Shown one piece after another: positions 15,056-23,055 of a stretch of DNA of 26,630 nucleotides. Below the pieces are notes generated by a model. The model worked only from the letters and a program-made list of their open reading frames with translations. It searched no databases and was not told the origin of the DNA. The DNA is taken from the IMG/VR virus record IMGVR_UViG_3300030117_002201, positions 1-26,630 of that record; one strand, written 5' to 3'. The stretch comes from a virus. Both the position numbers and the translations under genes were made by a program. Numbering within the stretch: the stretch's first letter is position 1; each line of letters starts with the position of its first letter.

Positions 15056-17103
15056 TAAAGAGGAATGTTGCTTGTTAAATATTCGTCATTTAGCCAAGGA
15101 AAATCTTGTTTGAATTCTATTCTTGCTTTTTTCTTAGCCTCTGCATCTGGTGCGTTTGCTATCTCTGCAAGTTTATCACCATATTTATAAAGCACAGCAT
15201 CATATCCAACTTCGTTATTTTTGTTGAAATCTGCTTTAACTAAACCTCTAGCTATCCTAGACAGTTCTTGTGGACTAGCACCGGGATTTGCCTCTTGAGC
15301 TACCTTATAAAATTTAGCTAGTCTCGGTATGATGACCTCAAACGACTGATTTACTAATCGTCTAGCCTCTGGAACATATCTCTCTTCAAAACCACCAGCT
15401 GCTAATCTTATTCTAGCTTGTTCTATTGGAACAGTAAGCTGCTGTTCTGTTTCAGTAAATTTCAAAGCTGTATTATTAAAACTATTGATAGATGCGTTTA
15501 CATCATCTGCAATTTTTCTAAGATCCTCTGCCTCTGCTTTAGATACATCTAATCCAAGCCGAAGTGCTTTAAATAAGTTGTCTTGCATACCCTTATTTAT
15601 TGCTATTGCATTAGCATCTGCTGCTGTCCTATAAGTTGCCTCTAGCTTACGAGCGTCATTAATACGCTTAAGATTGTCTTGTTGTCTTTGATAAGCCGTA
15701 TTAGCTTTATCTTTCTCTCTTCCGTAAGCATCAATAGCGTACTGATAAAGTTCTTTCTGCTCTTGACCAGAAAACTTATTCATCACATTAGATGCGCCAG
15801 CCAAACCTCTTGATATTGTTTCTATAAAACTAGGTGTTGCGTTCCCTGCTGCATTAAAAAATGCAGATGCTACACCAAGATCTGTTTGCTTTTTAATTCT
15901 TTCTTTAATGTTGTCTTTACTTGGTAGCTCGTTTTCCAATTCTTTTAGCTTGTTAAGAGAGTTATCTACTTCGGTCTTGTATTGCTTTTCTCTAGCTATT
16001 AAATCACTAAACATCTGATTGCTAACGCCTGTAGCAGTTTGTTTAAACGTATTAGCTCCCACACTATCTTGCGTCCCGCCGACAGGAATCGATGAATCTG
16101 CACTAGCTAATCGCGCCAAACCAGCAAATTGAAAATTATCCATAGCCCTTGGGTTTGTTAAAAACTGCTGCATCAACTGACTATAGGTGGGAAGCGTTTT
16201 AACATTTACTGGCCCTTGTCCACTTTGACCTAAATTAGATGATTGATCTTGACCTGATTGACTATCCTCAAGTGCTGCATCTACCTGATTATCTGTCTGC
16301 CCAGATGTAACAGACGGTTGCTGTCCACCTGTAGGCGTCCCGCTCATTGGAACGTTTAAACTAGGTCTTGTTAAAACAGGTGGCAAACCTTCTCGCATAC
16401 TTGAAACTGCTCTGTAAGTTTCATCAAATGGTTTTATTAAAGCCGTATCACCCGGATCAGATAATCCCAAAGCTCTTCCAAATCTACTGGACTTTGCTAG
16501 TCGCGCAAGGTTTCCAAGTGCTGATGCACCAACCAACCCTAAATCCACTACACCAGCAGCTGACTCCAACGCGCCAATTCCAAATTGTTTTAGCGCAGTT
16601 CTATCATTTATTGATTGAACAAGCTGCTCTTGTTCAGCTGGAGACAAGGATCGATATTGATCCTCAGTTACGCCAACGTTTTCTAATGCACCGAAAAAGT
16701 TAGCTAAATTATTATTCTGTAACCCTATAGTTCCCTGCGTTCCTGATTGGAATCGTCTAACTAACCCGCCAACCTTTGCCATAGGCATTGGTGCTGGCTG
16801 CATAGACTGCAATGTCATCATCGGATTAGGCATAGGCTGTTGCATCTGAGGTTGCATCGGGCCTTGTGCCATAGGGCCAGCTGGCATAGTGGGACGCATA
16901 GCTGTAGCCAAAAGCTGATTTATGACAGGGGGCTGTGGCATATTCTGCATAGCAGAAGCTTCTTGCCTAATATCATTACGAGCTTTCATTTCACTCGCAG
17001 CGATAACTCCTTCGATCCCTCCAGCCTGTGTTAGCTGGGCTAGAGCTTGATCTGGCAACCCCTCTGTTCTATCCGCAATCCTAAGTAGATCTTCCATTGC
17101 CAT
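15055..17103 (-). CDS. virion-associated protein, Met/Pro/Gln-rich N-terminal region
   Basis: The 682-residue product shows three parts. An N-terminal helical segment (about 1-50) is followed by a low-complexity M/P/Q region (about 52-110, repeated P-M-x-x-P-M-Q) ending in K-V-G-G-L-V-R-R-F-Q-S-G, a motif seen in marine-phage internal or tail proteins. A hydrophobic patch lies near 175-205, and a long helical, coiled-coil-like C-terminal half has many charged residues. ATG at 17103 follows TTAGGAC with a GTTTAAAC palindrome as spacer. The end overlaps the giant gene by one base (TAATG), so the two are probably co-translated and act together, for example as ejected internal proteins. That role is inferred; I find no enzyme motif. 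Confidence 0.72.
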   Translation of the reverse strand: MAMEDLLRIADRTEGLPDQALAQLTQAGGIEGVIAASEMKARNDIRQEASAMQNMPQPPVINQLLATAMRPTMPAGPMAQGPMQPQMQQPMPNPMMTLQSMQPAPMPMAKVGGLVRRFQSGTQGTIGLQNNNLANFFGALENVGVTEDQYRSLSPAEQEQLVQSINDRTALKQFGIGALESAAGVVDLGLVGASALGNLARLAKSSRFGRALGLSDPGDTALIKPFDETYRAVSSMREGLPPVLTRPSLNVPMSGTPTGGQQPSVTSGQTDNQVDAALEDSQSGQDQSSNLGQSGQGPVNVKTLPTYSQLMQQFLTNPRAMDNFQFAGLARLASADSSIPVGGTQDSVGANTFKQTATGVSNQMFSDLIAREKQYKTEVDNSLNKLKELENELPSKDNIKERIKKQTDLGVASAFFNAAGNATPSFIETISRGLAGASNVMNKFSGQEQKELYQYAIDAYGREKDKANTAYQRQQDNLKRINDARKLEATYRTAADANAIAINKGMQDNLFKALRLGLDVSKAEAEDLRKIADDVNASINSFNNTALKFTETEQQLTVPIEQARIRLAAGGFEERYVPEARRLVNQSFEVIIPRLAKFYKVAQEANPGASPQELSRIARGLVKADFNKNNEVGYDAVLYKYGDKLAEIANAPDAEAKKKARIEFKQDFPWLNDEYLTSNIPL

Positions 17104-17111
17104 GTTTAAAC
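17104..17111. promoter_or_regulatory. GTTTAAAC palindrome adjacent to start codon
   Basis: The whole gap between two virion genes is 11 bases (17104-17114) and eight of them are GTTTAAAC. On the minus strand the order is TTAGGAC, then TTTAAAC, then ATG, matching the arrangement at 4303-4310. Confidence 0.75.
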
Positions 17112-17114
17112 GTC

Positions 17115-18989
17115 CTAAGCTGCTCTATTCAAAGCTGCTGCACCTAGTAAGAAGTTGAATAATTGACCTGCTTGATTAGCGGGTGGTTGTGCTTGAGCCA
17201 CCGTCCTATCCATTGGGCCAGATTGCGCACCCCTGAGAATATTAGAGTAAAACTGCAGCTGATCTCTTGGGAAGTCACGCTGTCTGAGGAAGTCTTGATA
17301 ATCCGCATCCAATATACGCTGCTGATCAGCCCTGAGATCTGCCCCAGCTGCTTGCAATGCACCAATTCTTTGAAGATCCAATGCTTGCTCTTGTGCATCA
17401 ACATTAATACCAAACCTTGCGAGCGTGTCTAGTCTTGCCTTTTCTTGTGCTAACGCTCTTTGATTTGCGATTGCAGCTTGTAAACCCTGCGCCCCTGCTG
17501 CTTGACCTGCTTGTTCTAACGCTGAGAATGCTCTAATTGCTTGCTCTCCTCCTCTAGCTTTGAGATCTTCTGATGCTAGTGCGGCCCTCAAAGCCTGTTC
17601 ACCGGCCTTTTGTGCAGATGAATCTGCTGCAAACAATGCTCTTAACGCTTGCTCACCTGCTGCTCTGCTAGATGCATCACTTAACTGTGCAGCTTGCAAG
17701 CCTTGTGCGCCAGATGCTCTACGTGCTGCGTCAGATGCTATAGCTGCTTGGAGACCTTGCGCACCAGCAGCCCTGCTTGCTGCATCACTTAATTGTGCAG
17801 CCTGTAAATCTTGTGCTCCTGCTGCTCTTTGCGCTGCGTCTGTGAGTTGTGCTGCTTGCAATCCTTGCGCACCTAATGCTCTTAATCCAGCATCAGTAAG
17901 CTGTTGAGCTTGCAAATTTTGCACACCAGCTGCTCTTCGAGCAGCATCCGTTAATTGCTGTGCTTGAAGACCTTGTGCTCCCGCTGCTTGAGCAAATCTG
18001 CCTGTGGCAATCTGACCTTGTAGGCCCAAACCAGCTGCTGCCCGTCTTGATGCGTCTGTAAGTTGTTGTGTTCTAATTCCCCTATCGATATCAGCCAAAG
18101 CAGTGGCTGTTGCTTTATCAAATCCTTTTAATAACAAGTCAGCTTCTGTAGCTGCTTGCCTATCTCGAAATGCTCTTTCTGCTTCTAAGTTTGCCAGAGT
18201 GCCTCTTGCACCGAATGCACTAGCCCCACCAGCGCGAGTTGCTTGTAGACCTCTTTGTGCTTGTTGTGTGTTGAATGCTCTTTCAGCTCTTTCTTGGGCA
18301 ACATCTAAAACCTGTTGCTGAAAAGGATTCTGAAAATCCGCAATACGACTAGCTAGATCTGGCCTAGTAAATTCTCTCCCTCTGTAATCTGTGCCTACAT
18401 TTGCCCCTTTGAATTGTGACGTTATTGTTTGAGGATTATATGTGCTAGTTATGGCTTGAGGATTATAACCCGTTGTGATAGTGCCGGGTTTATAAGTAGA
18501 TGCTATTTCTCTACCTTGATAGCTAGTTCCAATAGTACCCGGTTGATATCCAGATGTGATTTCTCTACCAGTATAATTAGAAGCGAAAGAAGCTGGTGCT
18601 GTATATGTTGAACTTACTGTTCCCGGCGAAAAAGTAGTTGGGCCTGTAGTTGGAGCCGTGTATGAAGTGGTCGCGTCTGTGACACTAGCTCCTCTAGGAA
18701 GCCCTGTAGCTGGATCTACTAATTGGTTAGCAGTGAAAGACCTAGCATCATCGATGCCGGGAAGAGAGCGAGAAGCAAGACCAGTAATACCTTGAAAAGC
18801 AGCCTGTTGTTCTGGAGTATAAGCAGCAACTCTTTGGCCTTCATATGGTATATAGTCCTGTTGTAGTAGAGCATCTGCTTGCTGCAAACTTTTTTGCAGA
18901 TATGGATAAAACTCTTGAGGTATATTTGTATTGGTGACAGTCGTTTGGACATTCTGTACACCACCGCCACCACCGCTACTACCGCCCAT
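17115..18989 (-). CDS. repeat-rich virion protein (internal core or tail component)
   Basis: The product is 624 residues. It starts M-G-G-S-S-G-G-G-G-G, then F-Y-P-Y-L-Q-K-S-L-Q-Q-A and T-P-E-Q-Q-A-A-F, a N-terminus I associate with phage structural proteins. About residues 139-210 contain eight 9-residue repeats of the type Y-x-x-x-x-I-x-S-x. About 310-507 contain eleven 18-residue repeats of the type L-T-D-A-A-x-R-A-A-G-A-Q-G-L-Q-A-A-Q. The Ala/Gln/Leu periodicity predicts a long helical rod. Between them lies F-Q-N-P-F-Q-Q-Q-V-L-D-V and a glutamine/arginine-rich helix. The start ATG at 18989 has GGAGG six bases upstream and overlaps the GNAT-like gene by 11 bases. Context points to tail or internal virion structure. 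Confidence 0.75.
   Translation of the reverse strand: MGGSSGGGGGVQNVQTTVTNTNIPQEFYPYLQKSLQQADALLQQDYIPYEGQRVAAYTPEQQAAFQGITGLASRSLPGIDDARSFTANQLVDPATGLPRGASVTDATTSYTAPTTGPTTFSPGTVSSTYTAPASFASNYTGREITSGYQPGTIGTSYQGREIASTYKPGTITTGYNPQAITSTYNPQTITSQFKGANVGTDYRGREFTRPDLASRIADFQNPFQQQVLDVAQERAERAFNTQQAQRGLQATRAGGASAFGARGTLANLEAERAFRDRQAATEADLLLKGFDKATATALADIDRGIRTQQLTDASRRAAAGLGLQGQIATGRFAQAAGAQGLQAQQLTDAARRAAGVQNLQAQQLTDAGLRALGAQGLQAAQLTDAAQRAAGAQDLQAAQLSDAASRAAGAQGLQAAIASDAARRASGAQGLQAAQLSDASSRAAGEQALRALFAADSSAQKAGEQALRAALASEDLKARGGEQAIRAFSALEQAGQAAGAQGLQAAIANQRALAQEKARLDTLARFGINVDAQEQALDLQRIGALQAAGADLRADQQRILDADYQDFLRQRDFPRDQLQFYSNILRGAQSGPMDRTVAQAQPPANQAGQLFNFLLGAAALNRAA
17469..18062 (-). repeat. 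eleven tandem 54-bp coding repeats (18-residue helical units)
   Basis: The units read like L-T-D-A-A-R-R-A-A-G-V-Q-N-L-Q-A-Q-Q and diverge toward the C-terminal side (A-S-E-D-L-K-A-R-G-G-E-Q-A-I-R-A-F-S). A period of exactly 18 residues is close to five helical turns, so side-chain faces repeat and a straight rod or bundle is expected. Codons differ between units, so the array is old enough to have drifted at the DNA level. Confidence 0.8.
18360..18575 (-). repeat. eight tandem 27-bp coding repeats (9-residue units)
   Basis: The units run Y-T-G-R-E-I-T-S-G, Y-Q-P-G-T-I-G-T-S, Y-Q-G-R-E-I-A-S-T, Y-K-P-G-T-I-T-T-G, Y-N-P-Q-A-I-T-S-T and so on to Y-R-G-R-E-F-T-R-P. Aromatic residue 1 is kept in all eight and Thr/Ser is frequent at position 8, suggesting short beta strands with turns. 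Confidence 0.75.
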
Positions 18990-19449
18990 TCACGACCTCC
19001 AATACTGGCTGCTCTGCATCTACTTCCTCATAGTTTACAGGCTTTGTCATTAATACATATTCTTTCACAAAACCATTATCAGACCATTTCTTTTCTAATG
19101 CCGGTGCAGTAGATGTCTCTAGTCCATCTAGTTGTAATGTTTTTGCAAACACCTCACAGACCTCTAAAGCCTGTTCTCCCCACTCCTTCAATCTAACACC
19201 ACTCAAGGTATTTAAATCTAAATATTTTTTCCTTGGATATACATTCACACCGCAAATGAAAAACCCTATGGGATTTTCTTCTTCCCACACGATCCAAACA
19301 AAATAAGGAAGCTCAATCATTTGATGAAGAATGTCTGCAGTATTATATCTACCATGACTTCTTCTCTCTAAGTTTTCTGCATGATGAGATATCTTAGGCC
19401 ACAAATCTAATATCTTATCTTTTTCAATAAGCTTAATATCAAATGACAT
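18979..19449 (-). CDS. GNAT-like acetyltransferase or related phage protein
   Basis: The 156-residue product has the order of elements of a GNAT fold. An N-terminal helix (K-I-L-D-L-W-P-K-I) is followed by strands in Y-F-V-W-I-V-W-E-E-E-N-P-I-G-F-F-I-C-G-V. A helix follows (W-G-E-Q-A-L-E-V-C-E-V-F-A-K), then C-terminal K-K-W-S-D-N-G-F-V-K-E-Y-V-L-M-T-K. Similar proteins occur among tail or core genes of marine phages. The Q/R-x-x-G-x-G/A acetyl-CoA loop is not obvious, so catalytic activity is doubtful. The ATG at 19449 stands one base after a GTTTAAAC palindrome and has no strong Shine-Dalgarno sequence. The gene overlaps the structural gene downstream by 11 bases, so it is expressed with virion genes. 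Confidence 0.55.
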   Translation of the reverse strand: MSFDIKLIEKDKILDLWPKISHHAENLERRSHGRYNTADILHQMIELPYFVWIVWEEENPIGFFICGVNVYPRKKYLDLNTLSGVRLKEWGEQALEVCEVFAKTLQLDGLETSTAPALEKKWSDNGFVKEYVLMTKPVNYEEVDAEQPVLEVVNGR

Positions 19450-19450
19450 C

Positions 19451-19458
19451 GTTTAAAC
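19451..19458. promoter_or_regulatory. GTTTAAAC palindrome at a gene junction
   Basis: It lies between the GNAT-like start (19449) and the stop of the gene upstream (19453), overlapping its final codons. With the bases downstream it forms ATGACATCGTTTAAAC (19443-19458 on the plus strand), identical over 16 bp to 3382-3397. Confidence 0.7.
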
Positions 19459-19992
19459 GTACCGTTCTGGTCGCCTCATATCCATGACTATCTGCTCTGG
19501 GGTTTGATCCATTTCATCAGGTTGAATAGTAGTTGCTGTCTTTTCCTTACGAATGTTGTCAATCATTTGATCTAGCAACTCGCCACCCCTTGTAGTGCTG
19601 CCATCTCCTATATGAGACACAACATCTGCCGGTATGACATATTCATCTCTTGACAATAAAACAGGCTCCATTCCCTCTATATTTGCCGGAACTACATCGT
19701 CCATACCGCCACCAGCACCCGGTACTAATCCCTCAAAAAAAGAAGTTTTTATTTCTAATTGCCCGCCATGAGCATATTTAGGAACCAACCCGCCAAATGG
19801 CTTTTGTTTTTTCTGAGTGAATCTTTGTTGATAAAGATCTCTTAACTGATCCATTGTCATATTTTCTAAATCAAAAGCTTTTGTCATGCTTTTCAATTCG
19901 TCTTTAGTCCGATCAGCCATTTTTTTTGACTGCCTCAACCTTTCTTCCTGCAAGCCTCTTAGTTGAGAAAGCATGGTTTTATTCATGTTCAT
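19453..19992 (-). CDS. conserved virion-associated protein of marine phages
   Basis: From the ATG at 19992 (AGGAGG eight bases upstream, start overlapping the previous TGA by one base) it is 179 residues. The N-terminal 70 residues are a charged coiled coil. The middle carries F-G-G-L-V-P-K-Y-A-H-G-G. The C-terminal half has a strongly recognisable motif: G-G-G-M-D-D-x-V-P-A-N-I-E-G, then P-V-L-L-S-R-D-E-Y-V-I-P-A-D-V-V-S, then I-G-D-G-S-T. D-E-Y-V-I-P-A-D-V-V-S and G-D-G-S-T recur in phage structural or internal virion proteins. The molecular role is unknown. Its position inside the tail/core block supports a structural role. Confidence 0.75.
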   Translation of the reverse strand: MNMNKTMLSQLRGLQEERLRQSKKMADRTKDELKSMTKAFDLENMTMDQLRDLYQQRFTQKKQKPFGGLVPKYAHGGQLEIKTSFFEGLVPGAGGGMDDVVPANIEGMEPVLLSRDEYVIPADVVSHIGDGSTTRGGELLDQMIDNIRKEKTATTIQPDEMDQTPEQIVMDMRRPERYV

Positions 19993-22694
19993 CAACCAAA
20001 CCTCCTAGCAACATTTATGGGTACTGAGGGAACAAAGGCAGCTGTTTGTGTTTGTTTTGGCAATGCGGCTAATGATGTTGCTAACGTATTTATCTGCTGT
20101 TGCAAGCTTGAAGGATCAAATGCCGTAGGCAAATCCGCTGCTGTAAGAAATGAAGATGTATCAAATGTTGGCAAATCAGCTGCTGTTAAAAATGCGGATG
20201 TATCCACTGCTGCCGGTAGATCCGCAGCCGTTAAGAAACTAGACGTATCGATTGCAGCTGGTAGATCAGCCGCTGTTAAAAATGCAGATGTATCTATTGC
20301 TGCCGGAAGATCTGCTGCTGTAAGGAACGACGATGTATCTACTGCCGCTGGTAAATCAGCTGCTGTTAAAAATTGTGATGTGTCAATGGCTGTAGGTAAA
20401 TCAGCTGCTGTAAGAAAACTACTCGTATCAAATACTGGGAGATCTGTTGCAGTTAAAAATTCGCTTGTGTCGAACGTTGGTAAATCACTAGCAGTTAAAA
20501 ACTGGCTTGTATCAATTGCCTCATATGTAGGCAAATCAGCAGCCGTCAGGAATTCGCTAGTATCTATTGCAGCTGGAAGGTCAGCTGATGTAAGAAACTG
20601 TGAGGTGTCTATTGCAGCAGGAAGATCAGCTGTTGTTAAAAAATTACTTGTATCAATACCCGGATCAAAATCAGATAACGCTGTACTTAAATCGTCTGCA
20701 GTAATAAAACCTGTTGTGTCAATACCGGGGTTGAAATCAGATAAAGCTGTACTTAAATCATCTGCCGTAATAAAACCTGTCGTGTCTATACCGGGATCGA
20801 ATCCTGCCAATTCAGTGCTAAGATCTTCAGCGGTAATAAAGCTACTTGTATCAATACCGGGATCAAAATCAGTTAATGCAGTACTTAGATCTTCAGCTGT
20901 AATAAAGTCACTTGTGTCGATACCGGGATCGAATTCCGATAAAGCTGTACCCAAATCATCTGATGTTATGAATTGAGTAGTGTCAACTCCAGAAAAAGGA
21001 TCGAAGTCATCTAATTGTGTAGTGAGATCCTCTGCTGTAATAAAGTCAGTTGTATCTATACCCGGATCATATTCAGATAAAGCTGTAGTTAGATCATCTG
21101 ATGTTAAAAATTGGGTTGTGTCTATGCCGGGATCAAAAGGATTTGCCTCCAAATAATCAGCTATATAATCATCTATATCGTCTGCCAAAATATAATCATC
21201 TAAATTAAAACCAGCAGCATCTCCACCCGGAATTCCTGTTCCTGTAGTACCCGCACCCGTTGTAGTCGTTGTGCCTGTAGTACCCATACCCGGCTCTCCC
21301 GGTGTTTGTCCCGGTGTAGTCGTTGTGCCTGTGGTATTCCCACCCTCAAAATCAGAACCCAGAGCACCCCCCGGATCTTGGTTCGGATCAGTGGTAGCAT
21401 CTGTAGGGTCAGATGTAGTTGTGGTTGTAGTCTCCTCTACTAAAGTTTCTGGCAATGCAATCGGTGTACTTTCATATGTCGTTCTTGTAGCTGTTGGATC
21501 GCCAAATAATCTTCGGTTGTAATCTATAACAGGAGCATCTGCAAAACCCCTTGTGCCTAACGTCAGTGGCGTGTCCAGTGCTCTGGGAGTAAATAGTTGA
21601 TATTGCTCAGTGCCTACCGGAGTTAAATTTTGAAATATAGAATCTCCAGCAGCTTGGGCTGTTGTATTTGCCGTACCGCCTACCGCTGGATTAAACGGGC
21701 CTGTCGTTGGTCCATATAAAGGATCATCAGCGTTTTCTAAATATTGAGTACCCGGCCCACCTACCGGACCACCTGTTTGAAAAGCCCTCGTATAACTGAA
21801 TGGGTTAGCAAAGTAATCTTTCTCTGACGATCTGCCACCTCTTGCTACAGCAGGGAATCTGACACCTCTATCATCAAGAGTTACAGGAACATAAAAGTCA
21901 TCATCATCATCTGCCATACCCAACGGCATATTCATTAAGTTGTATTGATCAGTTAGCCCCTGACCTGTAAGAGCAGCTGCGCCGATAGACCCTAGTTCTC
22001 TAGGAGTTATAGTCGCAAATTCACTACCTATTTTTTGGAATATATTTTGTGTAGCAGCATCTGTTATAGGTTTATTAACAGCAGCCCTGCCAGCCTCTTG
22101 CAAAGTTTGAGCAGCAGCTGGACTAAATCCCAATGGAGCTTGTGTTGCAATATTTGATAAAACATTCTGCCCACCGACACCAGCAGCCTGTTTAAACGCT
22201 TCACTCCCTCCCGTTTGGAGAAGTTCAGAACCCCCCTGTTGAACCAATTGTTCTGTAGTTTGTTTAGTACCTTCTTTTAAAAGCTCCTGACTACCTTGTA
22301 GCCCCTCTCCCAAAAACTTACCACCAATACTGCCCAGCACTCCGCTTATAAGACCGGCCTTTAACCCCTCCTCTAAACTTCCTGTTTCGATTGCTGTGCC
22401 AACACCAGAACCTATTGCAGCTAATCCAGTGGCTCCTCCAAGAACTCCTAACGCTCCTATTGGAGCTGTTGCTCCCAGCAAACCACCACCTAATGCTAAC
22501 AATAATGGTAGAAAAGCTTCTGGTTGGCCTGTATCGGGATTTATAGTGAGCGCATTATTTGGGGTCATAGATCGTAGAACATCTACTTCTCGCGGGTTCA
22601 TGTGAACCAACATCGAGTCTCCATATCTACCCTTAGAAGCCAACATATCAGCTTGTTGTTTAAACGGCTGATCTTTCTGGAATGCTCTATTCAT
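19992..22694 (-). CDS. large repeat-rich virion protein
   Basis: The product is 900 residues. The N-terminus contains Y-G-D-S-M-L-V-H-M-N-P-R-E, then I-N-P-D-T-G-Q-P-E-A, a motif familiar from marine phage virion proteins. A long Gly/Ala/Leu-rich hydrophobic stretch follows (about 65-130) that could contact membrane. A Thr/Gly-rich linker lies near 410-490. Then come seven 22-residue repeats centred on D-P-G-I-D-T-x-x-F-I-T-A-x-D-L and about a dozen 13-17-residue repeats centred on I-D-T-S-x-F-L-T-A-A-D-L-P. The start ATG at 22694 has only a weak binding site, with a GTTTAAAC palindrome 16 bases upstream. Two more copies lie at 22190 and 22658 inside the gene. The architecture suggests a fibrous or ejected protein; the exact role is unknown. 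Confidence 0.75.
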   Translation of the reverse strand: MNRAFQKDQPFKQQADMLASKGRYGDSMLVHMNPREVDVLRSMTPNNALTINPDTGQPEAFLPLLLALGGGLLGATAPIGALGVLGGATGLAAIGSGVGTAIETGSLEEGLKAGLISGVLGSIGGKFLGEGLQGSQELLKEGTKQTTEQLVQQGGSELLQTGGSEAFKQAAGVGGQNVLSNIATQAPLGFSPAAAQTLQEAGRAAVNKPITDAATQNIFQKIGSEFATITPRELGSIGAAALTGQGLTDQYNLMNMPLGMADDDDDFYVPVTLDDRGVRFPAVARGGRSSEKDYFANPFSYTRAFQTGGPVGGPGTQYLENADDPLYGPTTGPFNPAVGGTANTTAQAAGDSIFQNLTPVGTEQYQLFTPRALDTPLTLGTRGFADAPVIDYNRRLFGDPTATRTTYESTPIALPETLVEETTTTTTSDPTDATTDPNQDPGGALGSDFEGGNTTGTTTTPGQTPGEPGMGTTGTTTTTGAGTTGTGIPGGDAAGFNLDDYILADDIDDYIADYLEANPFDPGIDTTQFLTSDDLTTALSEYDPGIDTTDFITAEDLTTQLDDFDPFSGVDTTQFITSDDLGTALSEFDPGIDTSDFITAEDLSTALTDFDPGIDTSSFITAEDLSTELAGFDPGIDTTGFITADDLSTALSDFNPGIDTTGFITADDLSTALSDFDPGIDTSNFLTTADLPAAIDTSQFLTSADLPAAIDTSEFLTAADLPTYEAIDTSQFLTASDLPTFDTSEFLTATDLPVFDTSSFLTAADLPTAIDTSQFLTAADLPAAVDTSSFLTAADLPAAIDTSAFLTAADLPAAIDTSSFLTAADLPAAVDTSAFLTAADLPTFDTSSFLTAADLPTAFDPSSLQQQINTLATSLAALPKQTQTAAFVPSVPINVARRFG
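20118..20666 (-). repeat. about twelve tandem coding repeats of mostly 42 bp
   Basis: The core is A-I-D-T-S-x-F-L-T-A-A-D-L-P, with small length changes (F-D-T-S without the preceding I, or an inserted Y-E). It looks like the 22-residue repeat next to it with the T-A-L-S-D-F-type segment removed, so the two arrays probably arose from one another. The array is coding, not CRISPR, because the reading frame is kept throughout. Confidence 0.85.
20667..21134 (-). repeat. seven tandem 66-bp coding repeats (22-residue units)
   Basis: The units follow D-P-G-I-D-T-T-x-F-I-T-A-x-D-L then T-x-L-x-x-F. Unit 3 carries two extra residues (D-P-F-S-G-V-D-T). Many acidic residues recur at fixed positions, which would allow divalent metal binding but does not prove it. 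Confidence 0.85.
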
Positions 22695-22710
22695 GGCCCA
22701 CTCTATAAGC

Positions 22711-22718
22711 GTTTAAAC
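22711..22718. promoter_or_regulatory. GTTTAAAC palindrome in the 25-base gap between two virion genes
   Basis: The gap 22695-22719 holds one copy, flanked symmetrically as GCGTTTAAACGC, a perfect 12-bp palindrome. It is 16 bases upstream of the ATG at 22694. Confidence 0.75.
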
Positions 22719-22719
22719 G

Positions 22720-23055
22720 CTATGTTATCTCAAGTAATGAAACAAATATATCAAAGTAATCAGCTGTTCCAGCAGTCATTCTCAATTTATCTTTTGACTC
22801 CAAAACAATTACTTCGCCCCCTGTAAGATACCCTTTCCTAGTCTCTGCTGCTATCGCAGCGGTCTTTTCAAACTCTGTTGTGCCAGATGCACTGTTATCG
22901 AATATATGAAGAATCAGTGACGCTGGGTTAGATGCATTAGTATTATAAGCACTAACCGTCTTGAGTATAGCAGTTGCCCCTTGTGGGCATTCATATACAT
23001 CTGTAATAGATGTGGAATCCAATGTCTTAATGGCATTTTGATACGTGGTAGGCAT
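22720..23055 (-). CDS. small beta-rich virion protein, decoration or tail-associated
   Basis: I use the ATG at 23055 (111 residues), because it shares one base with the stop of the newly found gene upstream (TAATG); a GTG at 23070 would add five residues. The product is mostly beta strand: T-S-I-T-D-V-Y-E-C-P, A-T-A-I-L-K-T-V-S-A-Y-N, A-S-L-I-L-H-I-F-D-N, E-V-I-V-L-E-S-K-D-K-L-R-M-T-A and F-D-I-F-V-S-L-L-E-I. This resembles the compact sandwich of phage decoration or tail-fibre accessory proteins. I do not recognise a named family with certainty. Its neighbours are structural, which supports a virion location. Confidence 0.7.
   Translation of the reverse strand: MPTTYQNAIKTLDSTSITDVYECPQGATAILKTVSAYNTNASNPASLILHIFDNSASGTTEFEKTAAIAAETRKGYLTGGEVIVLESKDKLRMTAGTADYFDIFVSLLEIT

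Noticed and set aside
19963-20976. Long plus-strand frame opposite the 900-residue virion protein
   Set aside because: It is the antisense reflection of the tandem repeats (repetitive A-A-V-K-N and V-S-I-P-G-S). The minus-strand gene has conserved N-terminal motifs and couples to its neighbours.
20118-21134. Regularly spaced repeats that could be taken for a CRISPR array
   Set aside because: Period is 42 or 66 bp without unique spacers, and the reading frame is open throughout. These are coding repeats.
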